NCBI GenBank assembly: GCA_964019425.1
Contig: OZ025816.1
Coordinates: forward strand, 620,001 to 684,000
Direction of reading: 5' to 3'
DNA from: Flectonema sp. DT1601
Lineage: Eukaryota > Euglenozoa > Diplonemea > Diplonemida > Diplonemidae
DNA length: 64,000 nucleotides
The position numbers and the translations under genes were made by a program. Below, piece by piece: positions 33,401 through 44,078 of the stretch (positions are counted from its first letter, which is position 1; the number at the start of each line of letters is the position of its first letter). The notes under the pieces are model-generated. The model worked only from the letters and a program-made list of their open reading frames with translations. It did no database searches and was not told where the DNA came from.

Positions 33401-34407
33401 AAGAAGTAAATCCGGAGCACTACACGCTACCACCGTGGAAAGAAACTAATGCGATGAAGTTCACTTACCCAGGTGACAAAGACGAGGCGAAACGGAGTGA
33501 AGCAGACTTACCTGCTCAAGACACGAGAGTTTACACGGATGGGTCGATAAGACACAAGTCTAAGACCTACATGACGAATGCAGCTGCTGCTGTGGTTATA
33601 GTAGACAAAGGCAAGACGTGTCTACTTGGATACAAAATACCGGTGGCGGGTTCCTCCTACAGGACTGAACAGATCGCTGTAAAATTGGCGATGGAGAATC
33701 TTGTTCAGGCAGCGAAGGAGGAACAAGAATGTCCAACAGCAACGACGCACCTGTTGACTGATTCGATGTCAGTTATGCAGGCATTGGAACAAGGACCATA
33801 CAAACAAAGGTCCCCAATGAATAAAGACATCTGGAAGTTAGCTATGAAGCTAGAGAGGAAGGGTGTACAAATTAACGTACAGTATGTGCCAGCGCACAGA
33901 AATGTACGATACAATGAAGTAGCAGACCAGCTTGCGAAGTATGCAGCAGGCCTGAAGGATGATCCACCTTATAAGGATGTAATTATTAAACAACTACCCG
34001 CTCAACTTGATATGGGAACGATGATGACCTTCCACAAGCGGAGAAAACGGGAGAACTGGTTAGGGCCAGGAGAGGTAAGGCACCCTCCATACATTGATGA
34101 GCTCACCAGACCGGAAGAAGTGATCATGTCACGCTTTAGAGTGGGACACTGCAGATCCTTGAAACTCAAGGGACAAAATGAGAAATGCATCTTCTGTAAA
34201 GATGCAAGGGCAACACCACATCATGTGGCCTTATTATGTGAACATTGGTGCGTGGAATTCTTAAGAGACAAGTACATCGATCCTATGATAAACGAAGAAG
34301 GAGAAGAACCATGTTCTCTAGAAGACTGTTACTTACCGAATAACCAACGAAGGATGTTAAACTTTGTCACTGCCTTGGACGAACTAGCAGTACTAACAGG
34401 AAGGTAA
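30490..34407 (+). CDS. LINE-C ORF2: endonuclease, reverse transcriptase, RNase H
   Basis: 1305 codons run from ATG, which overlaps the ORF1 stop as ATGA. The endonuclease starts at once (WSNNIRS, LLQETWL, HRGLITLV, AGDINGHHPTW, GSDHQPL). RT has KKAPGPDKIWNSMIK, YRPITLTSSIAKLFERM, ITFDLQKAFDAV, GVPQGSVLGPQLFSIFINDL and FADD near residue 627. A long insert of roughly 140 residues precedes VRYLGVHYD. RNase H starts near residue 1012 (YTDGSIRHK, YRTEQ, LTDSMS, AHRNVRY, NEVADQLAK). A zinc-knuckle-like CIFCKDARATPHH lies near 1232. No 2A motif is present. The frame is intact, so the enzyme may be functional. Confidence 0.93.
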   Translation: MIVIWSNNIRSVLKPENYFKLNWALKEEKPEIILLQETWLTDDKPFSVDGYKIYRRDSTTKMGHRGLITLVRNDLKNAIIKLNDISFDQTEILSVELQSNPPLIIHNVYHPPEIKATTWKIKSELGTLIAGDINGHHPTWSNGNKNTTGISFYNWSLEAAMKVINNPQQHTRPLSLTSPDIVALDNTMEAEVKIMRGWGSDHQPLKIIIEEIKTQEQHQKTYNWKWKWHCADWEYYRRILQAAAPKLEHIKTVQKLGARINNEILKAAGRAIPGYNKEVGGAFTVRDPELEELMTETDPDKTTTDAIAEGIRKVKQNIIECDMSGKDYRWAFRKVKQLEGRTIDHTISNITHKGRELTDSQEIANAFTETYANQFPKDGEMETISERPDENDEEFGMSELVRQLTKTKEKKAPGPDKIWNSMIKQLPEAFLKQLLRLFNLSWQRSAVPRCWKSGMVIPILKPDKDKKQVLSYRPITLTSSIAKLFERMIVERMHHLLNKTMNPRQAAYKRGRDATENLCIVTDRLLSARDRGKEAILITFDLQKAFDAVQPKTLMDKMMTAGLPTRYLRWVQNYLTGRKITTRVNGTKGNFQNIQVGVPQGSVLGPQLFSIFINDLIEKLEKFEPTVFADDVGIVIASDTINRLEDRVNEAVRIFEEWALDSQIKINKNPGKTEYIHVPNRTQDKSPVVVYSEEHTFKYVVATAEQIRNLVKDDGTTTVEKKEDYAVTHLYVVPPHRIKTKLPNKPTVIKTLKMNAQRFPQLKKVHNRGEIDKMLETVGPGLHGFALATGRKVHKTKVVRYLGVHYDENLTFESQMGKMMIAASRGLGLLTRLTRIGCRKRTLISILVTVVLARILYGVESFAWVLTSNFLQQLELIINRTVRLVTGCLRSTELTRLYEEADTPRLKEHIQYKKCRTYERFKLSPHLPAHELTKTKRMEENPPKTIWGWTVWNYYVSGIPGLDINRSIISQEVNPEHYTLPPWKETNAMKFTYPGDKDEAKRSEADLPAQDTRVYTDGSIRHKSKTYMTNAAAAVVIVDKGKTCLLGYKIPVAGSSYRTEQIAVKLAMENLVQAAKEEQECPTATTHLLTDSMSVMQALEQGPYKQRSPMNKDIWKLAMKLERKGVQINVQYVPAHRNVRYNEVADQLAKYAAGLKDDPPYKDVIIKQLPAQLDMGTMMTFHKRRKRENWLGPGEVRHPPYIDELTRPEEVIMSRFRVGHCRSLKLKGQNEKCIFCKDARATPHHVALLCEHWCVEFLRDKYIDPMINEEGEEPCSLEDCYLPNNQRRMLNFVTALDELAVLTGR

Positions 34408-34627
34408 TCTCATAATCGACAAATGTCAAGATCAAGACCGCAGCCTACAAGACTAGGAAGTACCGATGGCAATTTAGCAACACATCCGAAGACGTCCAAG
34501 TGGACAATTTACTCTGTAGTATTAGTTTTAAGTTATCAAAACAAAGAAAGGAGATACGAAGCCTACGGGATCCCCACCCCCAACCCCCAAAACAAAGAAA
34601 GTAAGAAAGAAAGAAAGAAAAAGAACA

Positions 34628-34702
34628 ACCGCGCCTAACAGCGCAATCAGCATCACAGACTCACGGGTCGTGGTGCACACAAAAAAAAAAAAAAAAAAAA
34701 AA
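34628..34702 (+). repeat. LINE-C 3' terminus resembling SINE body, with poly(A)
   Basis: The sequence cgcgcctaacagcgcaatca is nearly the same as cgcgcctcacagcgcaatca in SINE copy 2. Since the target duplication lies outside the poly(A), this segment moved with LINE-C. Either the SINE borrowed the LINE-C end or a SINE fragment was joined to this copy. Confidence 0.6.
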
Positions 34703-34720
34703 AATTGAGCACGGTTCGGA
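34703..34720 (+). repeat. Right target-site duplication of LINE-C (18 bp)
   Basis: Exact repeat of 28616-28633, directly after the LINE-C poly(A) tail. Confidence 0.9.
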
Positions 34721-37700
34721 TCATACACCACTCTCTGCTACCTTCGATACGCTCTCACCCCTTGAGCCTTCGGGCAACCACGCGACGAAGAGATCGGTCT
34801 GGGACTTCAATACAGCTGATTGGTACTCATATGAACATGAACTAGACTACAGGTTTGGAAAGGTAAACAACTCTGCGAGCGTTGGGAGAAGAGCAGTAAC
34901 GTTCAACAGAATCGTTCTTGGAGTAGCGAAGAGGTACGTTAGGAGAAGGCTTCGGATCAAAGGGAAGAGAAGAAGAATGTGGAACGCTTCCACCCCAGAT
35001 ACCAAGCGTGCGAAGGGAAAATTTATCGCTGAACGGCTAGCAAAAGGTGAAGGCTTTGCATATGCGTTCAAAAAGATAAAGGACCTTGAGACGGATGAAG
35101 GACGTGAAATTCACATTCCGGAGTTTGACGAGAACCAACTACCTGTGAAGTTCTTGGAACAATTTGTTAAGACCCCGACAAAACGTAAACTAGGACCTCC
35201 GAATACGAAGAGCAGCGACTTCGCCAAAATCGGAGGGAATCTAACAATGACTGAACTGAAGCGAGCCATCAAGAAGGTAAGGCCCGGGAAAGCACCAGGT
35301 CCAGATGGAATCCATGGGATAATGTTGAAGAACTTATCGGTGATAGGAATGGATTTCCTCCTGGCGTTATTCAATGAATCGTGGCTAACGTCAAAGGTAC
35401 CGAGGATCTGGAAGGAGGGTCTTATCAAGCCAGTTTACAAACCAGGTAAGCCAAAAGATAAGATCGCAAGTTTCAGACCGATCACGTTGACCTCGGTGGT
35501 GGGTAAAGTACTTGAAAGAGTGATTTATGATAGGTTGATGTATTGGCTTACCCAGAACAATGCCCTGTCGTCTATCCAGGCGGGTTTTAGAAGAGGAAGG
35601 AATACGTGTGAGCAGATTTCAATGTTAGTCAACGCTCTTCATGAGGCCAGTGAAAAGAACAAGAGCTCTGTTCTGCTGTCGTTCGACTTCACGGAAGCAT
35701 TTGATAGAATTAATCATGAGAAACTGATCAAGAAGATGAAGAACATGCGTATTCCCTCCCCGTTCATTGCATGGGTAGTTGACTTCCTGAAGGGCAGGCA
35801 GGCAAGGGTGAGTGCGAATGGCAACCTTAGCTCCTACAGAACGGTAACGAGGGGGGTTCCCCAAGGATCGATTATCGGTCCGCTGCTATACCTGATTTAT
35901 GTTGATGACCTGGCGAAGTTGTTGGAGAAGACTGGCTCAGTTTCGGCTCTTTATGCAGATGACACCGCTTGTGTAGTCTCTGATAAGGACGTTAATTTAA
36001 CCAATAAGAAAGCGCAATGGATCCTTGGACTTGTGGATAGCTGGTGCAAAACCAATGATATGGCACTGTCCGTCTCTAAGACATGTGGTATGCCTGTGCG
36101 CTGCCCAAAGGATATCTACTGGAGACTGGGCTTCCCCAGGACTGCAAAGGATAATTATTACGTTGTAAGCAGGGGAGATCTGGCTAAGATGATCAGACCG
36201 AACGAGTTTGGAAGGCCAATTCTGGGTAGTGGAGAAACCATTCTCAAGGTGGATGATACCGAAGTTGCTAATACGAAGGACCTGCTTGCAATTTTCCCTG
36301 ATGGATCAAGTAAGCTGAGAGTAAAGTTGTTAACCGCAGTACTGATGCCGATGGTAGACAGCGTTAAATACCTGGGGGTGCACATTGATGGTGATTTATC
36401 TTATGGAACACAGGTCGGAAAGATGCTGGATGAGACCAGGAAGGGTCTTGCACTCCTGGGGAAACTAGAACAGTATGATTTTGATTTTAAGACGCTGTGC
36501 ATGGTCAAGAACCTGTACATACTTTCAAGGCTGTCATATGGGCTGGAGAGCTTCGGTCCTTTCCTATCTGAGGGTCAGATTGATCTTGTGGACTTGAATC
36601 TGAAGAAGATTGCGAGAAGGATAACGGGTTGCAGCATCTACACCAGGTCTCTCCCACTGCTCTTGGAGGCGAACATGCTCCCGATGAAGTTGATAATAGA
36701 AAAACAGGCCAGAACTGCTCTGTTTAGGTATCGATCGCTGAAGTGGGTACGTTCGACGAACCGAATAGCGAAAGGATTCTGGAGTTCTAAGTTGCCGCAG
36801 GAAGATTGTAACATCGCCCTCCAAGGAATAGTTCAACCTGACAGCATCGAACCCTGGGCGGATGTACCAAATCTAGAGATATCCTGTGGGTATGGTCATA
36901 ACAAGACCGGTGATGCAGATGTGGACAGGAACAAATTTGAGGAATACTGCAGGGACCTAGTCCCTTGCAACTCGGCTATATATGTGGACGGCTCACATGA
37001 TCCTGTTAACTACACTGCGGGTGCGGCAGCAGTACAGGTCTCACCAACTGAGAGAACGATGTCGTCAAGACTTGTAGCTACTGAAAGCAGCTACAAGGCT
37101 GAACAAGTAACACTCAAACTGCTGATGAGAGAAATTGGCAAAGCTGACTCGATCTTGGGTCCCAGGTCAGGTATTACCAGAATCTTCAGTGACTCGAAAT
37201 CCAACCTGGAGGAACTCAATGGAGGGATTGTTGCCCAGAGGAAGTTGAACTCTCTGTTAATACTGGAAAGCATTAGGGATCTGAAGACACAGGTGCATCT
37301 CCAGTTTATCCCGGCCCATGTGGGGATTGAACCACACGATAAGGCTGATAAGCTGGCCAAAGAAGTCTCGAAGGATGCCGAAAGTAAACCGGTCTCAACG
37401 ACCATGGATTTCTTCGCCCACAAATCAAGGGTAGCGAGGGAGTCTCACAGGAAGTTGATAGGAAAGATGATGGAAGCCTCCGAGAAGGCAAAGCCTCCAA
37501 TGAAACGGGTGATGCTCAGACAGTATCTGGAGGCGACCGGAGGATTGAGAACTGCTAGATATCCGAAAGACATGCTGAGAGCTTCGGAAGTAAGAATTGC
37601 ACAATTCAGAACGGGTTCACACCCCTTGCTGAGAGACAAAGGCGTACAACTGAAGTGCCCTTTTTGTAGACGGACGGACTCATCACCTAGACACTTGATG

Positions 37701-38235
37701 TTTAACTGCATGAACTCTGCTCTGGTACGCATCAGAAATGGAACAATTGGATCTGTCATGGAAGAAGCGAAGATTTCAAAGAAGGAACACAGCCTGCTAT
37801 TTATGTTCGCTACGAGGAACTTACATTCCCTCGCTGGCTTCATATGGCATTTAGAACAATGGACGGCAACAAGCTGTTATCAGAAGTTACTATCTTTTTA
37901 GTATATCATACTCATACATCACTCCTAATTCATCTCCTAATAACTCTCTGAGGACATCCGTAGAGCTTCATAGCTCGCAGGTAACCCAGTGGTCTTTGGC
38001 CACCGTCTCCGTATTGATCATTCGCTTTGTACTTACAGTGTCGTGAGCTTCCTATCCGGGGAAGTCCTCCAACGGACTCACAACAGTTGCACTCGTTGTT
38101 GCTTATTTAATTAGTTAAAAAATAAGAAGAGCGAGTATGCTCAGAAAGAATAAAAACAAAGTAGAAAGACAGGGGGGATGTGACTAAATAAATAAATAAA
38201 ATAAAATAAAAATTTCTTTCTTTCTTTTTTTTTTT
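34721..38235 (+). mobile_element. LINE-B2 copy, main piece (right of LINE-C insertion)
   Basis: The rest of the B2 element: ORF2 from the end of the endonuclease to the stop, then the 3'UTR with hairpins and the gatgtgac-(TAAA)n tail (about 38175-38205), and the spacer of C/T. Its protein differs clearly from the B1/B3/B4/B5 group, so it is an older or separate lineage. Confidence 0.92.
34722..37901 (+). pseudogene. LINE-B2 ORF2 (endonuclease end, RT, RNase H), interrupted by LINE-C
   Basis: 1059 codons are open to TAG. They begin HTPLSATFDTL, then RT (GKAPGPDGIHG, LSFDFTEAFDRINH, GVPQGSIIGPLLYLIYVDDL, YADD), the PDZ-like insertion (GETILKVDDTEVANTKDLL), VKYLGVHIDGD, RNase H (VDGSHDP, YKAEQ, FSDSKS, AHVGIE, DKADKLAKE) and CPFCRRTDS...HLMFNC. 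There is no stop inside. It is inactive because of 5' truncation and the LINE-C insertion, but the open frame suggests both events are fairly recent. Confidence 0.9.
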
Positions 38236-38317
38236 TCACATCCCCCCTGTCTTTCCACTTTATTTTTCTTCATTCTGAGCATTCTTGCCCTTCTTATTTT
38301 TTGATAAAGTATATAAG
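38236..38317 (-). repeat. Second inverted LINE-B 3' end, fused to the 5' break of copy B4
   Basis: Reverse complement of LINE-B terminal sequence (tcacatcccccctg... to ...gataaagtatataag). It ends 2 nt before the ATG used by the B4 ORF1 remnant, and forms an inverted repeat with the B2 3' end just upstream. Confidence 0.88.
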
Positions 38318-38319
38318 GA

Positions 38320-39849
38320 ATGGAAGTAGACGATGCCACAAGCCAACGAACGGAAGGGCAGGGCTTAACTCTGCTCCAAGAAAAAGTGAGTGGGCTCGAT
38401 AGTGAAAGGAAGAAGGGTGTGAAGACAATCGTGGATTGTCAACTGGAGGAGCGTGAGTGGATCAGGTTACGGATGTTTGGAGACTCGGGAAGTCTGGCTC
38501 CGGTGCAGGAAAAATTTGAGGCAGACGCACGGAAGGAGGTTGCTTACACTGGTAGGTTTGAGTTAGCACCGGAATATTGGCCGGAAAAAATGATACTGTC
38601 GGAGGACGAGTATGCTGCAGGTGGCAGAGGGGTATACCTCACGACGACTACGGAGGTGAGGAAGAGGATGGCTGGAGCCAAACCGGAAGCATGGGCATCG
38701 CTGACGCTAGTCACCCTGTTCCCTCCCGCCAAGGAAGCGAAGGAGGTACAGGTAGTGATGAAAGAGAAAAAGGACGATGGCATGAAAAGAATCCTGAAGA
38801 GGGTGTGGCTTTCTACCATGGGTAGGGAGATCTTTCCAAAAGGAACCGATGTGGACGCGACGGTGAAGACCAGTGAGATGGTTGTACGGATCGATAAGAA
38901 GTGGGTTGATGATAAGAGATGGTTGGAGGTGAAGCGCGCACCATTGAAAATCACCAATGAACTGAGGAAGTTGCCTGGCTACGTAGACACATATAACGCA
39001 AGGGTAAACGACCTGAACGTTACCGTCATGTTGCGTGTGAAGGCGACAGAGGTGAGAGGCTTCCTGAAGGAATCTGGTAAAGAAGGGATCTTCACCAAGG
39101 AAAAGGATCATCTGGGTGAATTAGCAGTGAAGGCTTCGGTGATGTGGCTTCCGAAGGATGACACGATTAGCGTGGCAAGGGACAAAGTGGAGGAGATTGA
39201 GGGAGGTCTGGGACTTGTTCTTAATGAGCATGGCTTAGGGATCAGGGTGAACTGCTGGCATGAGAAGGCTGCAAGAGTGAAGCTCCACCTACCGGCCAAA
39301 CTACCGGAGACCAGGATATCTGGAATCCCAATAGGTACCCCGACGGATGACGCGGTGAGGTACCTCATCTCGAGGGAAGGATGGAATGTGAGGAAGATGA
39401 AGGAGGGTGTCCGAAGCGGTATGAGATGGATGGTAGTGCGTGGTCCGGTGAGGGAGGGTGAAACAGTAACCATTGATGGTGTGCTTTGTCTCACTGAATC
39501 GATAGGGAAAAAGGAGGCTGCTAAATCAGTGAAGGCAACCCCTAAAGTGAGGGAGCAAAAGCCGGAGAAGCGAAAGGATCCATCGGAGGGCACGGGTGGT
39601 AAATGGTATACGCGTGCTGAATTCGTAGCCTTCCATGGTAAGAAGAAGGGAATCCGTCTGTGGGGGGAAGTGGAGCTGAAGACTAAGGCAACTCATTCGA
39701 CGGTGGCACAGATACAGTTGGCCGAGCAGAAACAGGTTAAGAAGGAAAAGAATAAACCCTCAAAGGAGGAGGAGCAAAAGAAGAATTCAGTTGATGAGAG
39801 ATTAGATCGTCTTGAGCGCCTGTTGATGACACTTGTAGGGAGCAAGTGA
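38320..39849 (+). CDS. LINE-B ORF1 protein, C-terminal 509 aa (B4)
   Basis: It is the same protein as in B3 but includes about 50 more residues at the front (MEVDDATSQRTEGQG...). The ATG lies right at the junction with the inverted 3' end, so the true N-terminus is missing. The shared blocks (ELAPEYWP, RGVYLTTTTEVRKRMAG, LPETRISGIPIGT, GKKKGIRLWGE, RLERLLMTLVGSK) are kept. It ends AAG-TGA-CAT, again directly followed in frame by ORF2. Confidence 0.85.
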   Translation: MEVDDATSQRTEGQGLTLLQEKVSGLDSERKKGVKTIVDCQLEEREWIRLRMFGDSGSLAPVQEKFEADARKEVAYTGRFELAPEYWPEKMILSEDEYAAGGRGVYLTTTTEVRKRMAGAKPEAWASLTLVTLFPPAKEAKEVQVVMKEKKDDGMKRILKRVWLSTMGREIFPKGTDVDATVKTSEMVVRIDKKWVDDKRWLEVKRAPLKITNELRKLPGYVDTYNARVNDLNVTVMLRVKATEVRGFLKESGKEGIFTKEKDHLGELAVKASVMWLPKDDTISVARDKVEEIEGGLGLVLNEHGLGIRVNCWHEKAARVKLHLPAKLPETRISGIPIGTPTDDAVRYLISREGWNVRKMKEGVRSGMRWMVVRGPVREGETVTIDGVLCLTESIGKKEAAKSVKATPKVREQKPEKRKDPSEGTGGKWYTRAEFVAFHGKKKGIRLWGEVELKTKATHSTVAQIQLAEQKQVKKEKNKPSKEEEQKKNSVDERLDRLERLLMTLVGSK

Positions 39850-42800
39850 CATGATGGACGGGACTGGGCGGAAACGCGTAGGCGTCTACTACTGCTGGCT
39901 GGTGACGTTGAAAGGAACCCTGGACCAAGACGCCGGCAGGATGGACCCTCCTCGGAGCTGAAAGTCATAAGCTGGAACTGCAGAACAATTAATGGAAGGG
40001 AGGAGTTCATTGGCTACATCCTGAGCAAGTATTGTCCCGACGTATTATGCCTCCAGGAGACCTCAGTACGAAAACCTCTCTTCCACTGGAACTATATAAC
40101 GTATAGAAGAGATAGACCGGGTAGAGGTGGTGGAATCATCACTATGGTAAAGAGAGGTATTCAGCACGCATGCTATGAAGTTAGTATCCCGGCGGCAAGA
40201 GGAATTGTAGAGACATTGGGTGTTAGAATCAATGATGAGGTAAATATTCTCAATATATACTCGCCACCAAGCTCTAAGATAGACTTTGATCTATTCCCTC
40301 TGAGGAGTGACGAAAGATTCATAATAGCTGGAGACCTCAACGCTCATCATAAACTCTGGTCGAAGAAAACGGACACGAAGGGATGCCAACTCCTGGGCTG
40401 GAGCCAATCGAATAACCTCCTGATAGCAAACGATCCGAGATTTGCAACGTTGCCGAGACACGGTACTTCGCCGGATGTTATTCTCCACCATGAGGAATTA
40501 CAATTGTTACACTTCGGGCTTATTGGTGATGGTACCGAACATGGGTCTGATCACTTACCACTTGCTGCTGTCTTTGATACGTTCTCACCTCTGGAGACTG
40601 TGAACAACCAAGCCTCGAAAAAATCGGTCTGGGACTTCAATACAGCTGATTGGCTTTCGTTCCGATGCGATCTGGACTACCGACTAAGCAAGGTGAACAG
40701 TATGCCGAAGGTGGGTATCAGGGCAGCAACATTTAACCGTATCCTGCTTCATGTGGCGAAGAAAAACATCCGAAGACGGCTTAGGATCCAGGGTAAGAGG
40801 AGGCGAATGTGGAATGCTTCGACTCCAGAGACTAAACAAGCGAAGGGAAAATTCGTTGCCGAGAAATTGGCTCAGGGTGAAGGATTTGCGTTTGCTTTTA
40901 AGAAAATTAAAGACCTGGATGCCGATGGGGGTCAGGAGATTCAAATCCCTGAATTCAGTGAGGACCAACTCCCTATTAAATTCCTTGAGCAATTCGTGAA
41001 GACCTCTGTCAGGAAACGATTGAAATCTCCTAAGCTGAAGCCGAATGATTACGTGGGTGTTTGTGGACCTCTAGTAATGTCTGAGCTTGAGCGTGCAATC
41101 AAGAAAATAAAGGCGGGAAAGGCCCCGGGTCCTGATGGAATCCACGGGGCGATGCTCAAGAACCTTTCCGCAACCGGTAGAAGATTTCTCTTATCGGTGT
41201 TTAACGACTCCTGGCTCGCGGCTAAGGTACCAAAAGTTTGGAAAGAGGGTATGATTAAACCGGTATACAAACCGGGTAAACCCAAAGAAAAGCTATCCAG
41301 CTACAGGCCGATCACGTTGACATCTGTAGTCGGCAAAATGCTTGAACGGATAATTTACGACAGGCTAATGTATTGGTTGACGTCAAATAATGCCTTGTCC
41401 TCCATCCAGGCAGGTTTCAGAAGGGGTAGGAATACTTGCGAGCAAATCTCACTGCTGGTCAATGCGCTTCATGGTGCGAGAAAAGGTGGTAAGAGTTCGA
41501 TACTGCTCTCTTTCGACTTCACTGAGGCATTTGATAGGATAAATCATGTTAAACTGATTGCTAAAATGGTGGCGATGGGGATTCCTTCACCATTCATCGG
41601 ATGGGTCGCTAACTTTCTGACGCGAAGGAAGGCAAAGGTTAGTGTCAATGGCAATCTGAGCGCATACAGAACTGTGACGAAAGGTGTTCCGCAAGGGTCG
41701 ATTGTTGGGCCTCTCCTTTATCTGATATATGTCGACGACCTGGCTAAGAAACTTGAGAAGACTGGATGTGTTTCAGCACTCTACGCAGACGACACAGCTT
41801 GTGTGGTCTCGAATAAGGATTTTAAAGTAACTTACCGGATGGCGCAATTGGTCCTCGGGTTAGTAGATCGTTGGTGCAAAGATAATGACATGGCACTGTC
41901 GGTTTCGAAGACCTGCGGGATGCCGGTGGATTGTCCTAGGAATATGTATTGGAGACTGGGATTCCCCAGAACGTCAGGAGAGAACCTCTTTCGGATCAGT
42001 AGGGAGGAACTGGCTGGGATGATTCGGTCAAATGAAGAAGGTAGGCCATTACTTGGAAATGGGGCGATGATCCTCAAGCTGGGTGACACGGAGGTTACGA
42101 AGGCAAGTGAACTTCTAGAACTGATGCCAGTGGGACCGGATCCGACCTGGGTGAAGTTGCTGACTGCCGTACTCATGCCGATGGTGGATAGTGTAAAGTA
42201 CTTGGGTGTCCATATTGACGATGACCTTACATATGGTACACAAGTGGATAAACTAATGGATGAGACGAGGAAGGGACTTGTACTGCTTCGAAAGTTGGAG
42301 CAATTCAACTTTGATTTCAAAACGCTGAACATGATCAAGAACTTATACATCCTCTCAAGGATTCTGTATGGGCTTGAGAGCTATGGACCTTTCTTGACAG
42401 ATGAACAGCTAAAACCTATTGACCTGAATCTGAGGAAGATAGCTAGAAAGATCACCGGCTGCGGCTTCAACACAAGGTCCCTTCCGTTACTGTGGGAGGC
42501 GAACATACTCCCGATGAGACTGCAGATTGAGAAGCAAGCCAGGATTGCTTTATTTAGGTATCGGTCACTGGATTGGGTTCCTTCTACGAAGGGAATCGCT
42601 AGTGGAACTTGGAGTTCAACTTTACCGGCCGAGGACCGAAATATGGAGATCCAGGGGATTGTCATGCCTGACAGCATCGAGCCATGGATAGATGTTCCGA
42701 ACCTGGAGATATCTTGCGGATATGGACATTCGAAGACCGGTGTTGCTGAAGTGGACAAGGCTAAGTTCGAGGAGTACTGCAGCGAACTTAGGCCATGTAC

Positions 42801-43662
42801 CTCGTCCATTTTTGTTGACGGATCCCACGACCCTGTCAACTACACGGCAGGCGCAGCGGCAGTGCAGATCACGCCGTGTGAACGGACCATGGCATCGAGA
42901 CTTGTTGCAACGGAAAGTAGTTATAAAGCTGAACAGGTAACTCTGAAGCTGTTAATAAGTGAATTTGGAAAAGCAACATCTGTCTTGGGTCCCAGATCTG
43001 GAATCACGAGAGTCTTCAGTGATTCTAAATCCAATCTGGATGAGCTGCGTGGTGGAATTGCGGCTCAGAGGAAGCTGAACTCTCTCTCGATACTAGAAGG
43101 GATAAGAAAATTAGACTCATTCGTACACCTTCAATTCATCCCAGCTCACGTGGGAATTGAACCGCATGACAAGGCAGATGAACTGGCGAAAAAGATTTCA
43201 AAAGATGTTAAGAGCAAGCCGGTGTCAACGACTATGGACTTCTTCGCACATAAGTCAAGGATAGCGAGGGAAGCTAACAGAAAGCTGTTTGGTAAGATTA
43301 TGGAGGGTTCAACAAGGGCGAAACCACCGATCAAACGGGTGATGCTTAGGCAGTATCTTGATGCTACCGGAGGCCTGAGAGCGGCTCGATACCCCAAGGA
43401 CATGCTGAGAGAATCAGAGATAAGGATAGCCAGGTTCAGAACGGGCTCTCACCCCCTGCTCAGGGTAAATGAACTACCGATAAAGTGCCCCTTCTGCAAA
43501 AGAACAGACTCTTCTGCCAGACATCTAATATTTGATTGCGAGGATGGTGACGTGGTCCGCATTAGAGAAGGAACAATAAGATCAAACATTCAGGAAGCGA
43601 GAATCTCCGAGACCAAACTAAATCTTTCAATAATGTTGCGACGAGAAATCTTCACGCCCTAG
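39850..43662 (+). pseudogene. LINE-B ORF2 (B4) with a C-terminal frameshift
   Basis: The frame is open from the ORF1 stop through 2A (GDVERNPGP, 39901-39927), endonuclease, RT (YADD), PDZ-like insertion, RNase H and zinc knuckle. One T is missing near 43636 (aataatgttgcg where other copies have aataatgtttgcg). The last 25 residues or so are replaced by LRREIFTP, and the normal stop would be at 43710-43712. All catalytic domains lie before the break, so the effect on function is uncertain. Confidence 0.9.
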
Positions 43663-44078
43663 CCGGCTACTTATGGCATTTGGAACAACGAACAGGCTTA
43701 TCAAACTGTTAACTGATTGGTAGTTGCTAATTCATTAGTATCATTCTCCCTTATCACACTCCTTAACCATCTCCTAATTTCTCTGAGGACATCCGCAGAG
43801 CTTCATGGCTCGTAGGTAACCCAGTGGTCTTTGGCCACCGTCCCTGTACTGATCCTTCGCTTTATATTAACTGTGTCTTGAGATTCCTATCCGGGGAAGT
43901 CCTCCAACGGACTCAGGACAGTTGCGCTTGTTTTTACTTGTTTACTTTATCAAAAAATAAGAAGGGCAAGAATGCTCAGAATGAAGAAAAATAAAGTGGA
44001 AAGACAGGGGGGATGTGACTAAATAAATAAATAAAATAAAATAAAAAATTTTCTTTTATTTTTTGGGGACCACACAAA

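Larger units (their letters stand above)
28634..34702 (+). mobile_element. LINE-C non-LTR retrotransposon inserted into LINE-B2
   Basis: About 6.1 kb lie between the 18-bp duplications. The order is: an 11-nt A-rich leader, ORF1 (with one frameshift), ORF2 overlapping by ATGA, a 3'UTR with a (GAAA)-rich stretch at about 34595-34622, a terminal segment cgcgcctaacagcgcaatca...ggtgcacac, and poly(A). The protein is distantly related to families A and B, with FADD in place of YADD. Confidence 0.93.
38318..44057 (+). mobile_element. LINE-B copy B4, nearly complete
   Basis: It carries a 5'-truncated ORF1, the UGA/2A junction, ORF2 with one late frameshift, the 3'UTR with hairpins, and the (TAAA)n tail followed by the spacer attttcttttattttt that leads into B5. 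ORF1 and the start of ORF2 are more diverged from B3 than the RT and RNase H parts are, which suggests past recombination between copies. Confidence 0.93.
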
